A stretch of DNA of 64,000 nt from contig NZ_CADFEN010000005.1 of the NCBI RefSeq assembly GCF_902833145.1, forward strand, positions 496,001 to 560,000. Reading direction: 5' to 3'. Positions 25,382 through 34,323 of the stretch are shown here, in pieces. The position numbers and the translations under genes were made by a program. Under the pieces are notes generated by a model. That model was not told where the DNA came from, made no database searches, and saw nothing but the letters and a program-made list of their open reading frames with translations. The DNA comes from Burkholderia sp. BCC0506. GTDB lineage: Bacteria; Pseudomonadota; Gammaproteobacteria; Burkholderiales; Burkholderiaceae. Position 1 is the stretch's first letter. Each line of letters opens with the position of its first letter.

Positions 25382-26650
25382 TCATGACATTTCCACCTGC
25401 TTTTCGAACAATTCGCGAAACACCGGGTAAATGTCCGCAGCCGATTCCACTTTTTTCATCGCGAGATGCGGTTGCGACAAGGCCAGTTGCGCGTATTCCA
25501 GCCACAGATTCTGCTCTTCCGGCGCGACCTGGATATACGCGAAGTAACGCGTCTTGGTGAGGATATCCTCTTCCAGGATTTTGCGACACTTGGGCGAATC
25601 GTCGGTCCAGTTGTCGCCGTCGGACGCCTGCGCGCCGTAGATGTTCCACTCGGTCGGCGAGTAGCGCTCGTCCATCACCTTGCGCATCAGTTCGAGCGCG
25701 CTCGACACGACCGTGCCGCCGCTTTCGGTCGAATGGAAGAAGGTATCCTCGTCGACTTCCTCGGCGCGCGTGTGGTGCCGGATGAACACGACTTCGATGC
25801 GCTCGTAGTTGCGCTTGAGGAACAGGTACAGCAGGATGAAGAAGCGCTTCGCGAGATCCTTGCGCTGCTCGTCCATCGAGCCCGACACGTCCATCAGGCA
25901 GAACATCACGGCCTGGCTCGACGGTTGCGGCTGCTTCACGCGGTTGATGTAGCGCAGGTCGAACGGATCGATGAACGGAATCCGCCAGATGCGCCCTTTC
26001 AGATGATGGATCTCGGCCTCGAGCGTCGCGATTTCCGCGCGGCGGTCTTCGGGGTCGTTCTTCAGCGCTTCCAGCTGCGCCTCGAGCTCGCGCAGCTCGT
26101 TGACGAGCGGCGAGCCGAGCGCGATGCGCCGGCCGAGCGCGCTGCGCAGCGAACGCACCACGTCGATGTTGTTCGGCGTGCCTTCCGCCGACCAGCCCGC
26201 GCGCACGTTTTTCCAGCTCGGCACGGTCAGCAGGTGCGTCTTCACGAGGCGCGGCAGTTCGAGATCGTCGAAGAAATACTGCATGAACTCGTCGCGCGAC
26301 AGCTCGAACACGAAGTCGTCCTGCCCTTCGCCCTCGTTGCTCGCCTGGCTCCCGCCGCCGCCCGAGCCGCCCTGCGGACGCGGAATCTTGTCGCCGCGCA
26401 CGTAGTCCTCGTTGCCGGGGTGCACGTACTCGCGACGCCCGCCCGGCGCGTGCCGGAAATTCGGCTCCGCGATGTCCTTGCGCGGGATCGTGATGCTCTG
26501 CGTGCTCTGGATATCCTTGATGCTACGGTCGCGCACCGCGTCGGACACGGCACGACGAATGTAGTTCTTGACGCGACGCAGAAAGCGTTCGCGATTGGCG
26601 ATGCTCTTGTTCTTGCCGGCCAGCCTGCGGTCGATGATTTGATGAAGCAC
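25382..26650 (-). CDS. YeaH/YhbH family protein (DUF444, VWA-like)
   Basis: 422 aa. The N-terminus MLHQIIDRRLAGKNKSIANRERFLRRVKNYI is the conserved DUF444 opening. The second half carries a von Willebrand A-type fold with the metal-site motif DVSGS in VMFCLMDVSGSMDEQ and a later STESGGTVVSSALELM. Gly-rich loop in the first third (QGGSGGGGSQASNEGEGQDD). Middle gene of the prkA-yeaH-spoVR operon, which in enterobacteria responds to starvation and acid or nitrogen stress. Probably an adaptor working with the PrkA kinase; molecular role unsettled. Confidence 0.9.
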   Translation of the reverse strand: MLHQIIDRRLAGKNKSIANRERFLRRVKNYIRRAVSDAVRDRSIKDIQSTQSITIPRKDIAEPNFRHAPGGRREYVHPGNEDYVRGDKIPRPQGGSGGGGSQASNEGEGQDDFVFELSRDEFMQYFFDDLELPRLVKTHLLTVPSWKNVRAGWSAEGTPNNIDVVRSLRSALGRRIALGSPLVNELRELEAQLEALKNDPEDRRAEIATLEAEIHHLKGRIWRIPFIDPFDLRYINRVKQPQPSSQAVMFCLMDVSGSMDEQRKDLAKRFFILLYLFLKRNYERIEVVFIRHHTRAEEVDEDTFFHSTESGGTVVSSALELMRKVMDERYSPTEWNIYGAQASDGDNWTDDSPKCRKILEEDILTKTRYFAYIQVAPEEQNLWLEYAQLALSQPHLAMKKVESAADIYPVFRELFEKQVEMS

Positions 26651-26775
26651 TCCCGGTCTCCCGCTCGAAAGTCGATCTGCCGGGGCACTCGCCGCGCATG
26701 CTGTCTGCCGTCATGCGGGCGGCGCCTCTGAAAGCGCCCGTACGGACTCGCCATACGGGCACGATACCGCGCGTG

Positions 26776-28698
26776 TCATGACGACTTGCGCACGCGCAGG
26801 TACCAGTCGCAAAGCAGCCTCACCTGCTTCGGCGTATAGCCCTTCGCGACCATCCGGTTCACAAAGTCCTCATGCTTGCGCTGCTCCTCCGCCGAGCCCT
26901 TCGCGTTGAACGAAATGACCGGCAACAGTTCCTCGGTATTCGAGAACATCTTCTTCTCGATCACGACGCGCAACTTCTCGTAGCTCGTCCACACCGGGTT
27001 CTTGCCGGCGTTCGCCGCCCGTGCGCGCAACACGAAGTTCACGATCTCGTTGCGGAAATCCTTCGGATTGCTGATCCCGGCCGGCTTCTCGATCTTCTCC
27101 AGCTCCGCGTTCAGCGCGGCCCGGTCGAAGCTCTCGCCCGTGTCGTGATCGCGGAATTCCTGGTCCTGGATCCAGAAGTCCGCATACGTGACGTAGCGAT
27201 CGAAGATGTTCTGACCGTATTCCGAATACGACTCGAGGTAGGCCGTCTGAATCTCCTTGCCGATGAATTCCGCGTAGCGCGACGCGAGCACGTCCTTCAC
27301 GAACGACAGGTACTTCTGCTCCGTTTCCGGCGGGAACTGCTCGCGTTCGATCTGCTGCTCGAGCACGTACATCAGATGCACCGGGTTCGCCGCGACCTCG
27401 CTCGTGTCGAAGTTGAACACGCGCGACAGGATCTTGAACGCGAAGCGCGTCGACACGCCCGTCATCCCTTCGTCCACGCCCGCGTAGTCGCGATACTCCT
27501 GGTACGACTTCGCCTTCGGATCGGTGTCCTTCAGGTTTTCGCCGTCGTACACCTGCATCTTCGAGAACAGGCTCGAATTCTCCGGCTCGTGCAGGCGCGA
27601 CAGCACCGAGAACTGCGACATCATCTTCAGCGTGCCCGGCGCGCACACGGCCTCGGCCAGCGACGAATTGCGGATCAGCTTCTCGTAGATCTTGATCTCT
27701 TCCGACACGCGCAGGCAGTACGGCACCTTCACGACGAAGATCCGGTCGAGCAGTGCCTCGTTGTTGCGGTTGTTGCGGAAGGCCTTCCACTCCGACTCGT
27801 TCGAGTGCGCAAGAATCACGCCGTCGAACGGAATCGCGCCGAAACCTTCGGTACCCTTGAAGTTGCCTTCCTGCGTGGCGGTCAGCAGCGGGTGCAGCAC
27901 CTTGATCGGCGCCTTGAACATTTCGACGAATTCGAGCAGGCCCTGGTTCGCGAGACACAGGCCGCCCGAGTAGCTGTACGCGTCGGCATCGTCCTGCGCG
28001 TACTGTTCGAGCTTGCGGATATCGACCTTGCCGACCAGCGACGAGATGTCCTGATTGTTCTCGTCGCCCGGCTCCGTCTTCGCGATGCCGACCTGCCGCA
28101 GGATCGACGGATAGCGGCGCACCACGCGGAACTGGCGAATGTCGCCGTTGTATTCGTGCAGGCGCTTCACGGCCCACGGACTCAGGATGCTTTTCAGGTA
28201 GCGGCGCGGAATGCCGTACTGTTCCTCGAGGATCGGACCATCCTCGTCGTAGTCGAACAGCCCGAGCGGCGATTCGTTGACGGGCGAACCCTTCAGCGAA
28301 TAGAACGGCACGCGCTCCATCAGTTGCTTCAGGCGCTCGGCGATCGACGACTTGCCGCCGCCCACCGGGCCCAGCAGATAGAGGATCTGCTTCTTCTCTT
28401 CAAGGCCTTGCGCAGCGTGGCGGAAGTACGCCACCACCTGCTCGATCACCTCCTCCATTCCGTAGAACTCACGGAATGCCGGATACACCTTGATGACCTT
28501 GTTCGCGAAGATCCGCGACAGGCGCGGGTCGTTGCGGGTATCGATCTGTTCAGGTTCCCCGATTGCTGCCAGCATGCGTTCACCAGCCGTCGCGTACGCG
28601 GATGGATCGTTCTTGCAGAGCGCGAGATACTCCTCCAGCGAGAGCTCTTCCTCTCGCGTTTTTTCGAAGCGGTTCGCGAAGCTGCTGTAAATATCCAT
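26776..28698 (-). CDS. prkA: PrkA family serine protein kinase (YeaG-like)
   Basis: 640 aa. The ATG at 28698 has a strong GGGAGGT upstream and starts MDIYSSFANRFEKTREEELS, the usual PrkA N-terminus. The AAA+ domain has Walker A GPVGGGKS at 110-117; the C-terminal kinase-like domain ends in GYTPKQVRLLCDWYLRVRKSS. Length matches E. coli YeaG (644 aa). First gene of the operon, 125 bp ahead of yeaH. The family acts in stationary-phase and starvation responses; some members may act as ATP-dependent proteases rather than kinases. Confidence 0.93.
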   Translation of the reverse strand: MDIYSSFANRFEKTREEELSLEEYLALCKNDPSAYATAGERMLAAIGEPEQIDTRNDPRLSRIFANKVIKVYPAFREFYGMEEVIEQVVAYFRHAAQGLEEKKQILYLLGPVGGGKSSIAERLKQLMERVPFYSLKGSPVNESPLGLFDYDEDGPILEEQYGIPRRYLKSILSPWAVKRLHEYNGDIRQFRVVRRYPSILRQVGIAKTEPGDENNQDISSLVGKVDIRKLEQYAQDDADAYSYSGGLCLANQGLLEFVEMFKAPIKVLHPLLTATQEGNFKGTEGFGAIPFDGVILAHSNESEWKAFRNNRNNEALLDRIFVVKVPYCLRVSEEIKIYEKLIRNSSLAEAVCAPGTLKMMSQFSVLSRLHEPENSSLFSKMQVYDGENLKDTDPKAKSYQEYRDYAGVDEGMTGVSTRFAFKILSRVFNFDTSEVAANPVHLMYVLEQQIEREQFPPETEQKYLSFVKDVLASRYAEFIGKEIQTAYLESYSEYGQNIFDRYVTYADFWIQDQEFRDHDTGESFDRAALNAELEKIEKPAGISNPKDFRNEIVNFVLRARAANAGKNPVWTSYEKLRVVIEKKMFSNTEELLPVISFNAKGSAEEQRKHEDFVNRMVAKGYTPKQVRLLCDWYLRVRKSS

Positions 28699-29257
28699 GC
28701 TACCTCCCTCGCCTGAGTCTGAAGACGGGCCTGCCTTCGTATGACTGCGCAGAAGCAAGCGCGTTCGAATTCATCCTAAACCCTTTCTTATTTTTTTTCA
28801 CGAACTCTTCGTATGAAGTTCGTCATTCTCGACAACACCGCTTGGACAACGCATTTCGCCGTTTTACAATCGATCTCCCGGGCCGCAGAAACTGCATCCG
28901 CCGCGTCTCGTCGAACATCGAAACCTCTCGTGCGTTGGACACCTCCGACGTCGCCGCTTCCCCCCTTCATCCCTATACGCTCGAGCGAGCGCGTGCGATG
29001 ACACGCCGCGCGCACCGTTACAAATTTTTTTCGCCGCCCCTTACGGACATACCCGTACGACGAACGCAGGAACGCGACGTGCACGCGGCGCTTCTCCGCG
29101 TGTCCGTCGGAGCGCGACACGCGACACGGATCGCGATGCGCGATCGATCGTCCGCGTTGTCACATTTCGTCCGTCGCGCAAACGACGACGCCCGCGCAGC
29201 GCGGGCGTCGTTCTTCACCTCTTCACCAAATGGGGATAGATACGCGGCGCGCGCGGA
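28699..29257. other. 559-bp region upstream of prkA, convergent side of the chemoreceptor gene
   Basis: No credible gene. The prkA promoter must lie at 28700-28860, where an A/T-rich block occurs around 28785-28800 next to an inverted repeat ACGAACT-10-AGTTCGT (28801-28824). I saw no convincing sigma-54 box (TGGC-N8-TTGC). The chemoreceptor terminator is at 29185-29211. Confidence 0.5.
29185..29211 (-). terminator. Hairpin terminator behind the chemoreceptor gene
   Basis: ACGACGCCCGCG pairs with CGCGGGCGTCGT, a 12-bp stem with a minimal loop, 47 bp beyond the stop codon. On the minus strand only a short CGTTTG follows; on the plus strand TTCTTC, so it may work in both directions. Confidence 0.6.
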
Positions 29258-31018
29258 TCAGAACGTCTCCCAGTCGTCGCCGCCGGCGGTCGCGGCCGCC
29301 GGCGCGGGGGCGGCCGATACGGCGGCAGGCTTGCGCGGCGGCACCGCGGCGCCCGCGCGTTTCGGCGCGGCCTCGCGTTCGACGCGCGCCGCAGCCGGTG
29401 CGGGCGCCGCCGGCGGCGTGGAAGATGCATGACGCGCTGCAACCGCAACGGCGGTGCCCGCGCGTGCCGCTTCGTCGTCGAGCTGGAATACCGCCGCCGT
29501 TTCGCGCAGGCGCGTCGCCTGTTCGTCGAGCGCTTGCGCGGCGGCCGCGGCTTCCTCGACGAGCGCGGCATTCTGCTGCGTGACCTCGTCCATTTGCGCG
29601 ACCGCGCGCGCCACCTGGTCGATCCCGCCGCTCTGTTCCTCGGAGGCCGCCGCGATCTCGCCCATGATGTCCGTCACGCGCTGGACCGCGCCGATCACGT
29701 CGCTCATCGTGCGCCCGGCTTCGTCGACCAGTGTGGAGCCCGTCCGGATGCGCTCCACCGACGCGTCGATCAGCGCCTTGATTTCCTTCGCCGCGCTCGA
29801 CGAACGCTGCGCGAGGCTGCGCACTTCGCCCGCGACGACCGCGAAGCCGCGGCCTTCCTCGCCCGCCCGCGCGGCTTCGACCGCCGCATTCAGCGCAAGA
29901 ATGTTGGTCTGGAACGCGATTCCCTCGATGATCGCGATGATGTCCGCGATTTTCGCCGAACTGTCGTTGATTTCGCCCATCGTGCCGACCACCTGGCCGA
30001 CCACCGTATTCCCCTTGTTTGCAATTTCGGACGCATTCGCGGCCAGCGAGCTTGCCTGGCGCGCATTGTCCGCGTTCTGCTTCACGGTGCCCGTCAGTTG
30101 CTCCATGCTCGACGCGGTTTCCTGCAGCGCAGCCGCCTGTTCCTCCGTGCGCGACGACAGGTCGATGTTACCGGCCGCGATCTGGCGGGCCGCGGTCGCG
30201 ATCGACTCGCTGCCGCCGCGCACGGTGCGCACCGTATCGACGAGTCCGCGCTGCATCCGCCCGAGCCCTTCCAGCAACTGGCCCATCTCGTCGCGCCGGT
30301 TCACGACGATCGGCCGGCGCAGGTCGCCTGCGGCGATCGCGTCGAAATGCGACAGCGCGTCGGCAATCGGGCGTCCGATCGCGCGGCTCAGCGTCAGCCA
30401 CGACAGCACCGCGGCGCCGATGCCGGCCAGCAGCACGACGATCGACAGCATGCGCATCGTCTCGAACACCGACTCCGCCCGATCGAAGCCCGCCTGCGCA
30501 TCGGTGAACTGGAAGTTGCGCAGCGCTTCGCCGGCCACGGCCAAATCGTTGAAGCGTGCCTGAAGCTGCTTCGCACCCTCGCCGATCCGGTCGTGATCGC
30601 CGGCCCCGATCGCACTCGCGAACGCGTCGCAACTGTCCTGCAGCGCCTTGCGCCGGGCGGCGACGTCCTGTGCGAGCCGATCCTCGTCGGCGCCGCGCGG
30701 CAGGGCGAGGTATTTCTGCCACCACGCGTCCGACTGCGTACGCATCGCGCGGCTGCGCTCCACGGCCGCCGCCGAGTCGGGTGTGCCGGCCAGCAACGCG
30801 GCCCGGTCGAGTGCGAGGCGCTCGCGCGCGGCGAACATTTCGGCGACCGCCACGTCGACCGCGCTCGGCATCTGGTTCGTGAAAATTTCGCGCGTCGAAT
30901 CATTCGAACGCGTCATCCCGTACAGACCGAGCACGCCGGTGACACCCAGCAGTACCGCCAGAAACGCCATCGTCAAACCGATGCGCGCACGAATCGTCAG
31001 GTTCCTGAACACCATCAT
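29258..31018 (-). CDS. Methyl-accepting chemotaxis protein (Tsr/Tar type)
   Basis: 586 aa. First membrane helix at about residues 8-33, periplasmic four-helix sensor to about 190, second helix ([20 protein letters not shown]) about 191-212, HAMP, then the long signalling coiled coil with the hairpin tip [32 protein letters not shown]. Glu/Gln methylation helices flank the tip. An Ala/Pro-rich linker ends in DWETF, a variant of the NWETF pentapeptide that tethers CheR/CheB, so it looks like a major, methylation-competent receptor. Ligand unknown. Two adjacent ATGs at 31018 and 31015; the second is slightly better spaced from AGGGTGG. Confidence 0.93.
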   Translation of the reverse strand: MMVFRNLTIRARIGLTMAFLAVLLGVTGVLGLYGMTRSNDSTREIFTNQMPSAVDVAVAEMFAARERLALDRAALLAGTPDSAAAVERSRAMRTQSDAWWQKYLALPRGADEDRLAQDVAARRKALQDSCDAFASAIGAGDHDRIGEGAKQLQARFNDLAVAGEALRNFQFTDAQAGFDRAESVFETMRMLSIVVLLAGIGAAVLSWLTLSRAIGRPIADALSHFDAIAAGDLRRPIVVNRRDEMGQLLEGLGRMQRGLVDTVRTVRGGSESIATAARQIAAGNIDLSSRTEEQAAALQETASSMEQLTGTVKQNADNARQASSLAANASEIANKGNTVVGQVVGTMGEINDSSAKIADIIAIIEGIAFQTNILALNAAVEAARAGEEGRGFAVVAGEVRSLAQRSSSAAKEIKALIDASVERIRTGSTLVDEAGRTMSDVIGAVQRVTDIMGEIAAASEEQSGGIDQVARAVAQMDEVTQQNAALVEEAAAAAQALDEQATRLRETAAVFQLDDEAARAGTAVAVAARHASSTPPAAPAPAAARVEREAAPKRAGAAVPPRKPAAVSAAPAPAAATAGGDDWETF

Positions 31019-31305
31019 CCACCCTGTGTTGCGTCGTCATGAACGGGCCCGGCCCGTTGGCTCGAAGCATTGCTTCACTCGGTGCATTTACGACCGTGTG
31101 ACGCATAACTTGATGGTTTTGCCGCCATTATTTCGAATTATTCGTCTGTTTATTACAGATTACTGAATAATTGACGCAATTCGGGTCGGGACGGAGAAAC
31201 AGCAGGAAAGAGATGTCGGCAGCCGATGCACTGCCCACCGCGCGACCGCGCCGCCTCGTACGGCTGGCCGGCCACGCGGTGGCGTCGGAAACCGGTGATC
31301 CGGCC

Positions 31306-32235
31306 CTAGTCGGCCAGCTCGGCGCGTGTCGGAATCGACGGCTGCGCGCCCGCGCGCGTGACCGACAGCGCCGCCGCCCGTTGCGCGAAGCGGATGGCCG
31401 TGTCGACGTCCGCGCCGGCCGCAAGTCGCGCGGAGAAGCCGCCGATGAAGGTGTCGCCGGCCGCCGTCGTGTCGACGGCCTGCACGAGCGGCGCCGGATA
31501 GTGGCGCGCGGTGCCGTCGGCCGTCAGCGCGAGCACGCCGCGCGCGCCGAGCGTGACCAGCACGTTGCGCGCGCCGCCGGCCTGGAGCGCCCGTGCGGCG
31601 GTTTCGGCTTCCACGGGGTCGCGCACGGGCAACCCGGTCAGCGCAGCCGCCTCGACTTCATTCGGAATCAGGTAGTCGACGAGCGGCAGCCAGCCGTCCG
31701 GCAGCGGCGCGACGGCCGGGGCCGGATTGAGCACCACCGTGCGGCCGAGCCGGCGCCCGGCCGACAGTGCCGCGAACACCGCGGCCGGTGGCGTCTCGAG
31801 CTGGCAGATCAGCACGTCGGCCGCCGCCAGCGCGGCTTCGTGCCGCGCAATCGTGTCGGTCGTGACCTCGCCGTTGCCGCCTGCAACGATCACGATCGCG
31901 TTCTGGCTCGCATCGTCGACGACGATCAGCGCGACGCCGGTCGACGCCGACGCGCTCGTCGCGAGCCCCGTGCAGTCGATTCCCTCGGCCTCGAGGCCCG
32001 CGCGCAGCGCCGTGCCGTGCGCATCCGCGCCGACGCATCCGATCATCGCGACCTGCGCGCCGAGCCGGGCGGCGGCGACGGCCTGGTTGCCGCCCTTGCC
32101 GCCCGCCGCTTGCGCAAACGCATGCCCGGCGAGCGTTTCGCCCGGCAGCGGCAGCCGCGGCGCCCGCACGACGAGATCCATGTTGAGGCTGCCGACCACC
32201 GTCACGCGGCCGGCGCCCTTTGCCGTCGCCGTCAT
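31306..32235 (-). CDS. rbsK: Ribokinase
   Basis: 309 aa, PfkB-type sugar kinase. The N-terminal signature GGKGGNQA is at 45-52 and the catalytic/anion-hole motif DTTAAGDTFIGG at about 255-266 (catalytic Asp at about 261). NMDLVVRAPRLPLPGET is the ribokinase opening. Phosphorylates ribose taken up by the adjacent ABC transporter to ribose-5-phosphate. Last gene of rbsBACRK. Its ATG overlaps the stop that the regulator gene would have if its reading frame were intact, which helps reveal a frameshift in that gene. Confidence 0.94.
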   Translation of the reverse strand: MTATAKGAGRVTVVGSLNMDLVVRAPRLPLPGETLAGHAFAQAAGGKGGNQAVAAARLGAQVAMIGCVGADAHGTALRAGLEAEGIDCTGLATSASASTGVALIVVDDASQNAIVIVAGGNGEVTTDTIARHEAALAAADVLICQLETPPAAVFAALSAGRRLGRTVVLNPAPAVAPLPDGWLPLVDYLIPNEVEAAALTGLPVRDPVEAETAARALQAGGARNVLVTLGARGVLALTADGTARHYPAPLVQAVDTTAAGDTFIGGFSARLAAGADVDTAIRFAQRAAALSVTRAGAQPSIPTRAELAD

Positions 32236-33268
32236 GCGCGGCCGCCCGGTGCGGCCGGTTCGCGATAGACCGCCGTCGATTCGCGCAGCACGAGGCGCGG
32301 CGACACGACGCGGCGACGGCTCGGCACGGCACGGCGGCCGAACCGCCGCCGATCCGTTCGATCAGCGTCTGCGCGGCCATTTCGCCGAGCGCGCGCACCG
32401 ATTGGCCCACCGTCGACAGCGCCGGATACGTGTAGCGGGAAAACTCGATGTCGTCGAAGCCGATGATCGAACAGTCGTCGGGCACCCGCAGCCCGCGCTC
32501 GGCCGCCGCGCGCAGCGCGCCGACGCCCATCAGGTCGTTGCCCGCGAAGATCGCGCTCGGCCGCACCGATTCGAACAGCCGCGACGCCGCGTGATAGCCG
32601 CCCAGGCACGAGAAATCGCTTTCGGCGATCGCGCCCGGCACGATGTCGACGCCGCGCTCGGCCATCGCGCGGATGAAGCCGTGCACGCGCATCGCGCTGA
32701 CGGCGGTGTCGGTCGGCCCGGTGATGCAGCCGATCTTCGCGTGCCCGAGTTCGAGCAGGTGGCGCGTCGCCAGATACGCGCCGCGCTCGTGGTCGATCTG
32801 CACGAGATCGGCCGCGAGCCCCTCGATGTTGCGGTCGACGACGACGAGCGGCGCGTGCGTGTCGGCCAGCGTCTGCGCGAGCACCGCATCCTCGCCCGCC
32901 GACGCGACGATCAGTCCGTCGATGCGCTTTTCCTGCAACACGCGCAGGTAGTTGCGCTGCTTCACGGGATCGTCGTCCGAATTGCAGAAGAACACGCAAT
33001 AGCCGTTGGCCGCGCACTGATCCTCGATGCCGCGCGCAAGCTCCGCGAAGTACGGATTCGTGCTGTTCGGCACGACAAGGCCGATCGTTGCCGTCGCCCG
33101 CGCCTTCAGCGAGCGCGCCACGGCCGATGGCACGTAGTTCAGCTCGCGGATCGCGCCCTCGACCTTCGCACGCACATCCGCGGACACCGGCCGCGAATTG
33201 TTCACCACGTGCGAGACGGTCGTAAACGACACGCCCGCCATGGCCGCCACATCCTTGATCGTCGCCAT
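32232..33268 (-). CDS. rbsR: LacI-family ribose regulator, frameshifted near its C-terminus
   Basis: N-terminal LacI helix-turn-helix [24 protein letters not shown], then a periplasmic-binding-protein-like sugar domain ([41 protein letters not shown]). The coding frame is clean to about codon 313, where a 5-bp tandem duplication (CGGCA twice, 32322-32331) shifts the frame. Without the duplication the protein would end [29 protein letters not shown] with a stop overlapping the rbsK ATG, normal for the family (about 345 aa). With it, translation runs antiphase through rbsK to 31658, giving 536 aa with an Arg-rich tail. DNA-binding and most ligand residues are intact. Could be a real mutation or an assembly error. 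Confidence 0.85.
32322..32334. repeat. 5-bp tandem duplication causing the rbsR frameshift
   Basis: CGGCA CGGCA CGG: two full copies plus a partial third. Removing one copy restores the expected LacI C-terminus and the overlap with rbsK. Confidence 0.75.
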
Positions 33269-33303
33269 TTCCCGTTTCTCTCTGGTCTGTTATGTCTGTC
33301 TTG

Positions 33304-34323
33304 CTACCGCGCGCGTGCGCGCCGGCTGCGATACGTATCGAGCACGACCGCCACCACGATCACCGCGCCCGTGATGATCCGTTTGGTCGGCTCGTTCGCA
33401 CCGATCTGCGCCAGCCCCGCGGCCAGCACGGAGATGATCAACACGCCGAAGAACGTGCTGATCACCGAGCCGCGCCCGCCCATCAGGCTCGTGCCGCCGA
33501 TCACGACGGCGGCGATGACCTGCAGTTCGAGGCCCGCGCCCGCGTTCGGATCGGCCGCCTCGAGCCGCGAAATCTGGAACAGCGACGCCAGGCCCGCGAG
33601 CGCGCCCATCAGTGCGAATACGAGGATTTTATACGGCCTCGGGTTAACCCCTGCAAGTCGCACCGCTTCCTCGTTCGTGCCGATGCCGACCAGATAGCGC
33701 CCGAACACGGTGCGCGTGAGGACGAACTGGGCCGCGATCATCACCGCGACCGCGATCAGGAATGCCGGCGAGATGCCGAGCGCGATCGGGTTCGACAGGA
33801 AATCGAACGCGTCGCCGATATACGCGGTGCGCGAATTCGTCAGCTGGTACGCGAGGCCGCGCGCGGCTTCCAGCACGCCGAGCGACACGATGAACGACGG
33901 AATCCGCCAGCCGACCGTGACCGCGCCGGTCAGCGTGCCCGTCGCGGTCGCGACCGCGATCCCGATCAGCGCGGCGGGCAGCGGCCCCCACTGCCATTTC
34001 AGCGCGGCGACGCTGACCATCGACGCGGCGAGCGCGAGCACCGAGCCGACCGACAGGTCGATCCCGGCGATGATCAGCACGAAGGTCATCCCGACCGACA
34101 TCACGACGAGATCGGGAATCTGGTTCGCGATCGTGCTGAACGTGTCGTAGGTCAGGAAATGCGAGCTCAGTACCGAGAACAGCGCGATCATCGCGGCCAG
34201 CGCGCCGGCGAGCCCGAGATAGTTCGACAGGCCGAGCCGGGTGCCGGACAGCGTGCGCGCGCGGCGCCCCGTCACGTCCTGCTGCGCGCCTGCGTCGGTC
34301 GGGGATACGGGAGGCTGGGTCAT
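33304..34323 (-). CDS. rbsC: Ribose/sugar ABC transporter permease
   Basis: 339 aa. RbsC/AraH-family permease with about 8-10 hydrophobic helices; signatures SVGMTFVLIIAGIDLSVGSVLALAA and VIAAVVIGGTSLMGGRGSVISTFFG. Its ATG overlaps the rbsA stop (ATGA). It pairs with RbsA and the periplasmic RbsB to import a pentose, most likely ribose given the linked ribokinase. The hydrophilic N-terminal extension of about 30 residues is common in Burkholderia homologues. Confidence 0.93.
   Translation of the reverse strand: MTQPPVSPTDAGAQQDVTGRRARTLSGTRLGLSNYLGLAGALAAMIALFSVLSSHFLTYDTFSTIANQIPDLVVMSVGMTFVLIIAGIDLSVGSVLALAASMVSVAALKWQWGPLPAALIGIAVATATGTLTGAVTVGWRIPSFIVSLGVLEAARGLAYQLTNSRTAYIGDAFDFLSNPIALGISPAFLIAVAVMIAAQFVLTRTVFGRYLVGIGTNEEAVRLAGVNPRPYKILVFALMGALAGLASLFQISRLEAADPNAGAGLELQVIAAVVIGGTSLMGGRGSVISTFFGVLIISVLAAGLAQIGANEPTKRIITGAVIVVAVVLDTYRSRRARAR

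Noticed and set aside
28699-28900. Sigma-54 promoter for prkA
   Set aside because: No TGGC-N8-TTGC pair at correct spacing was found.
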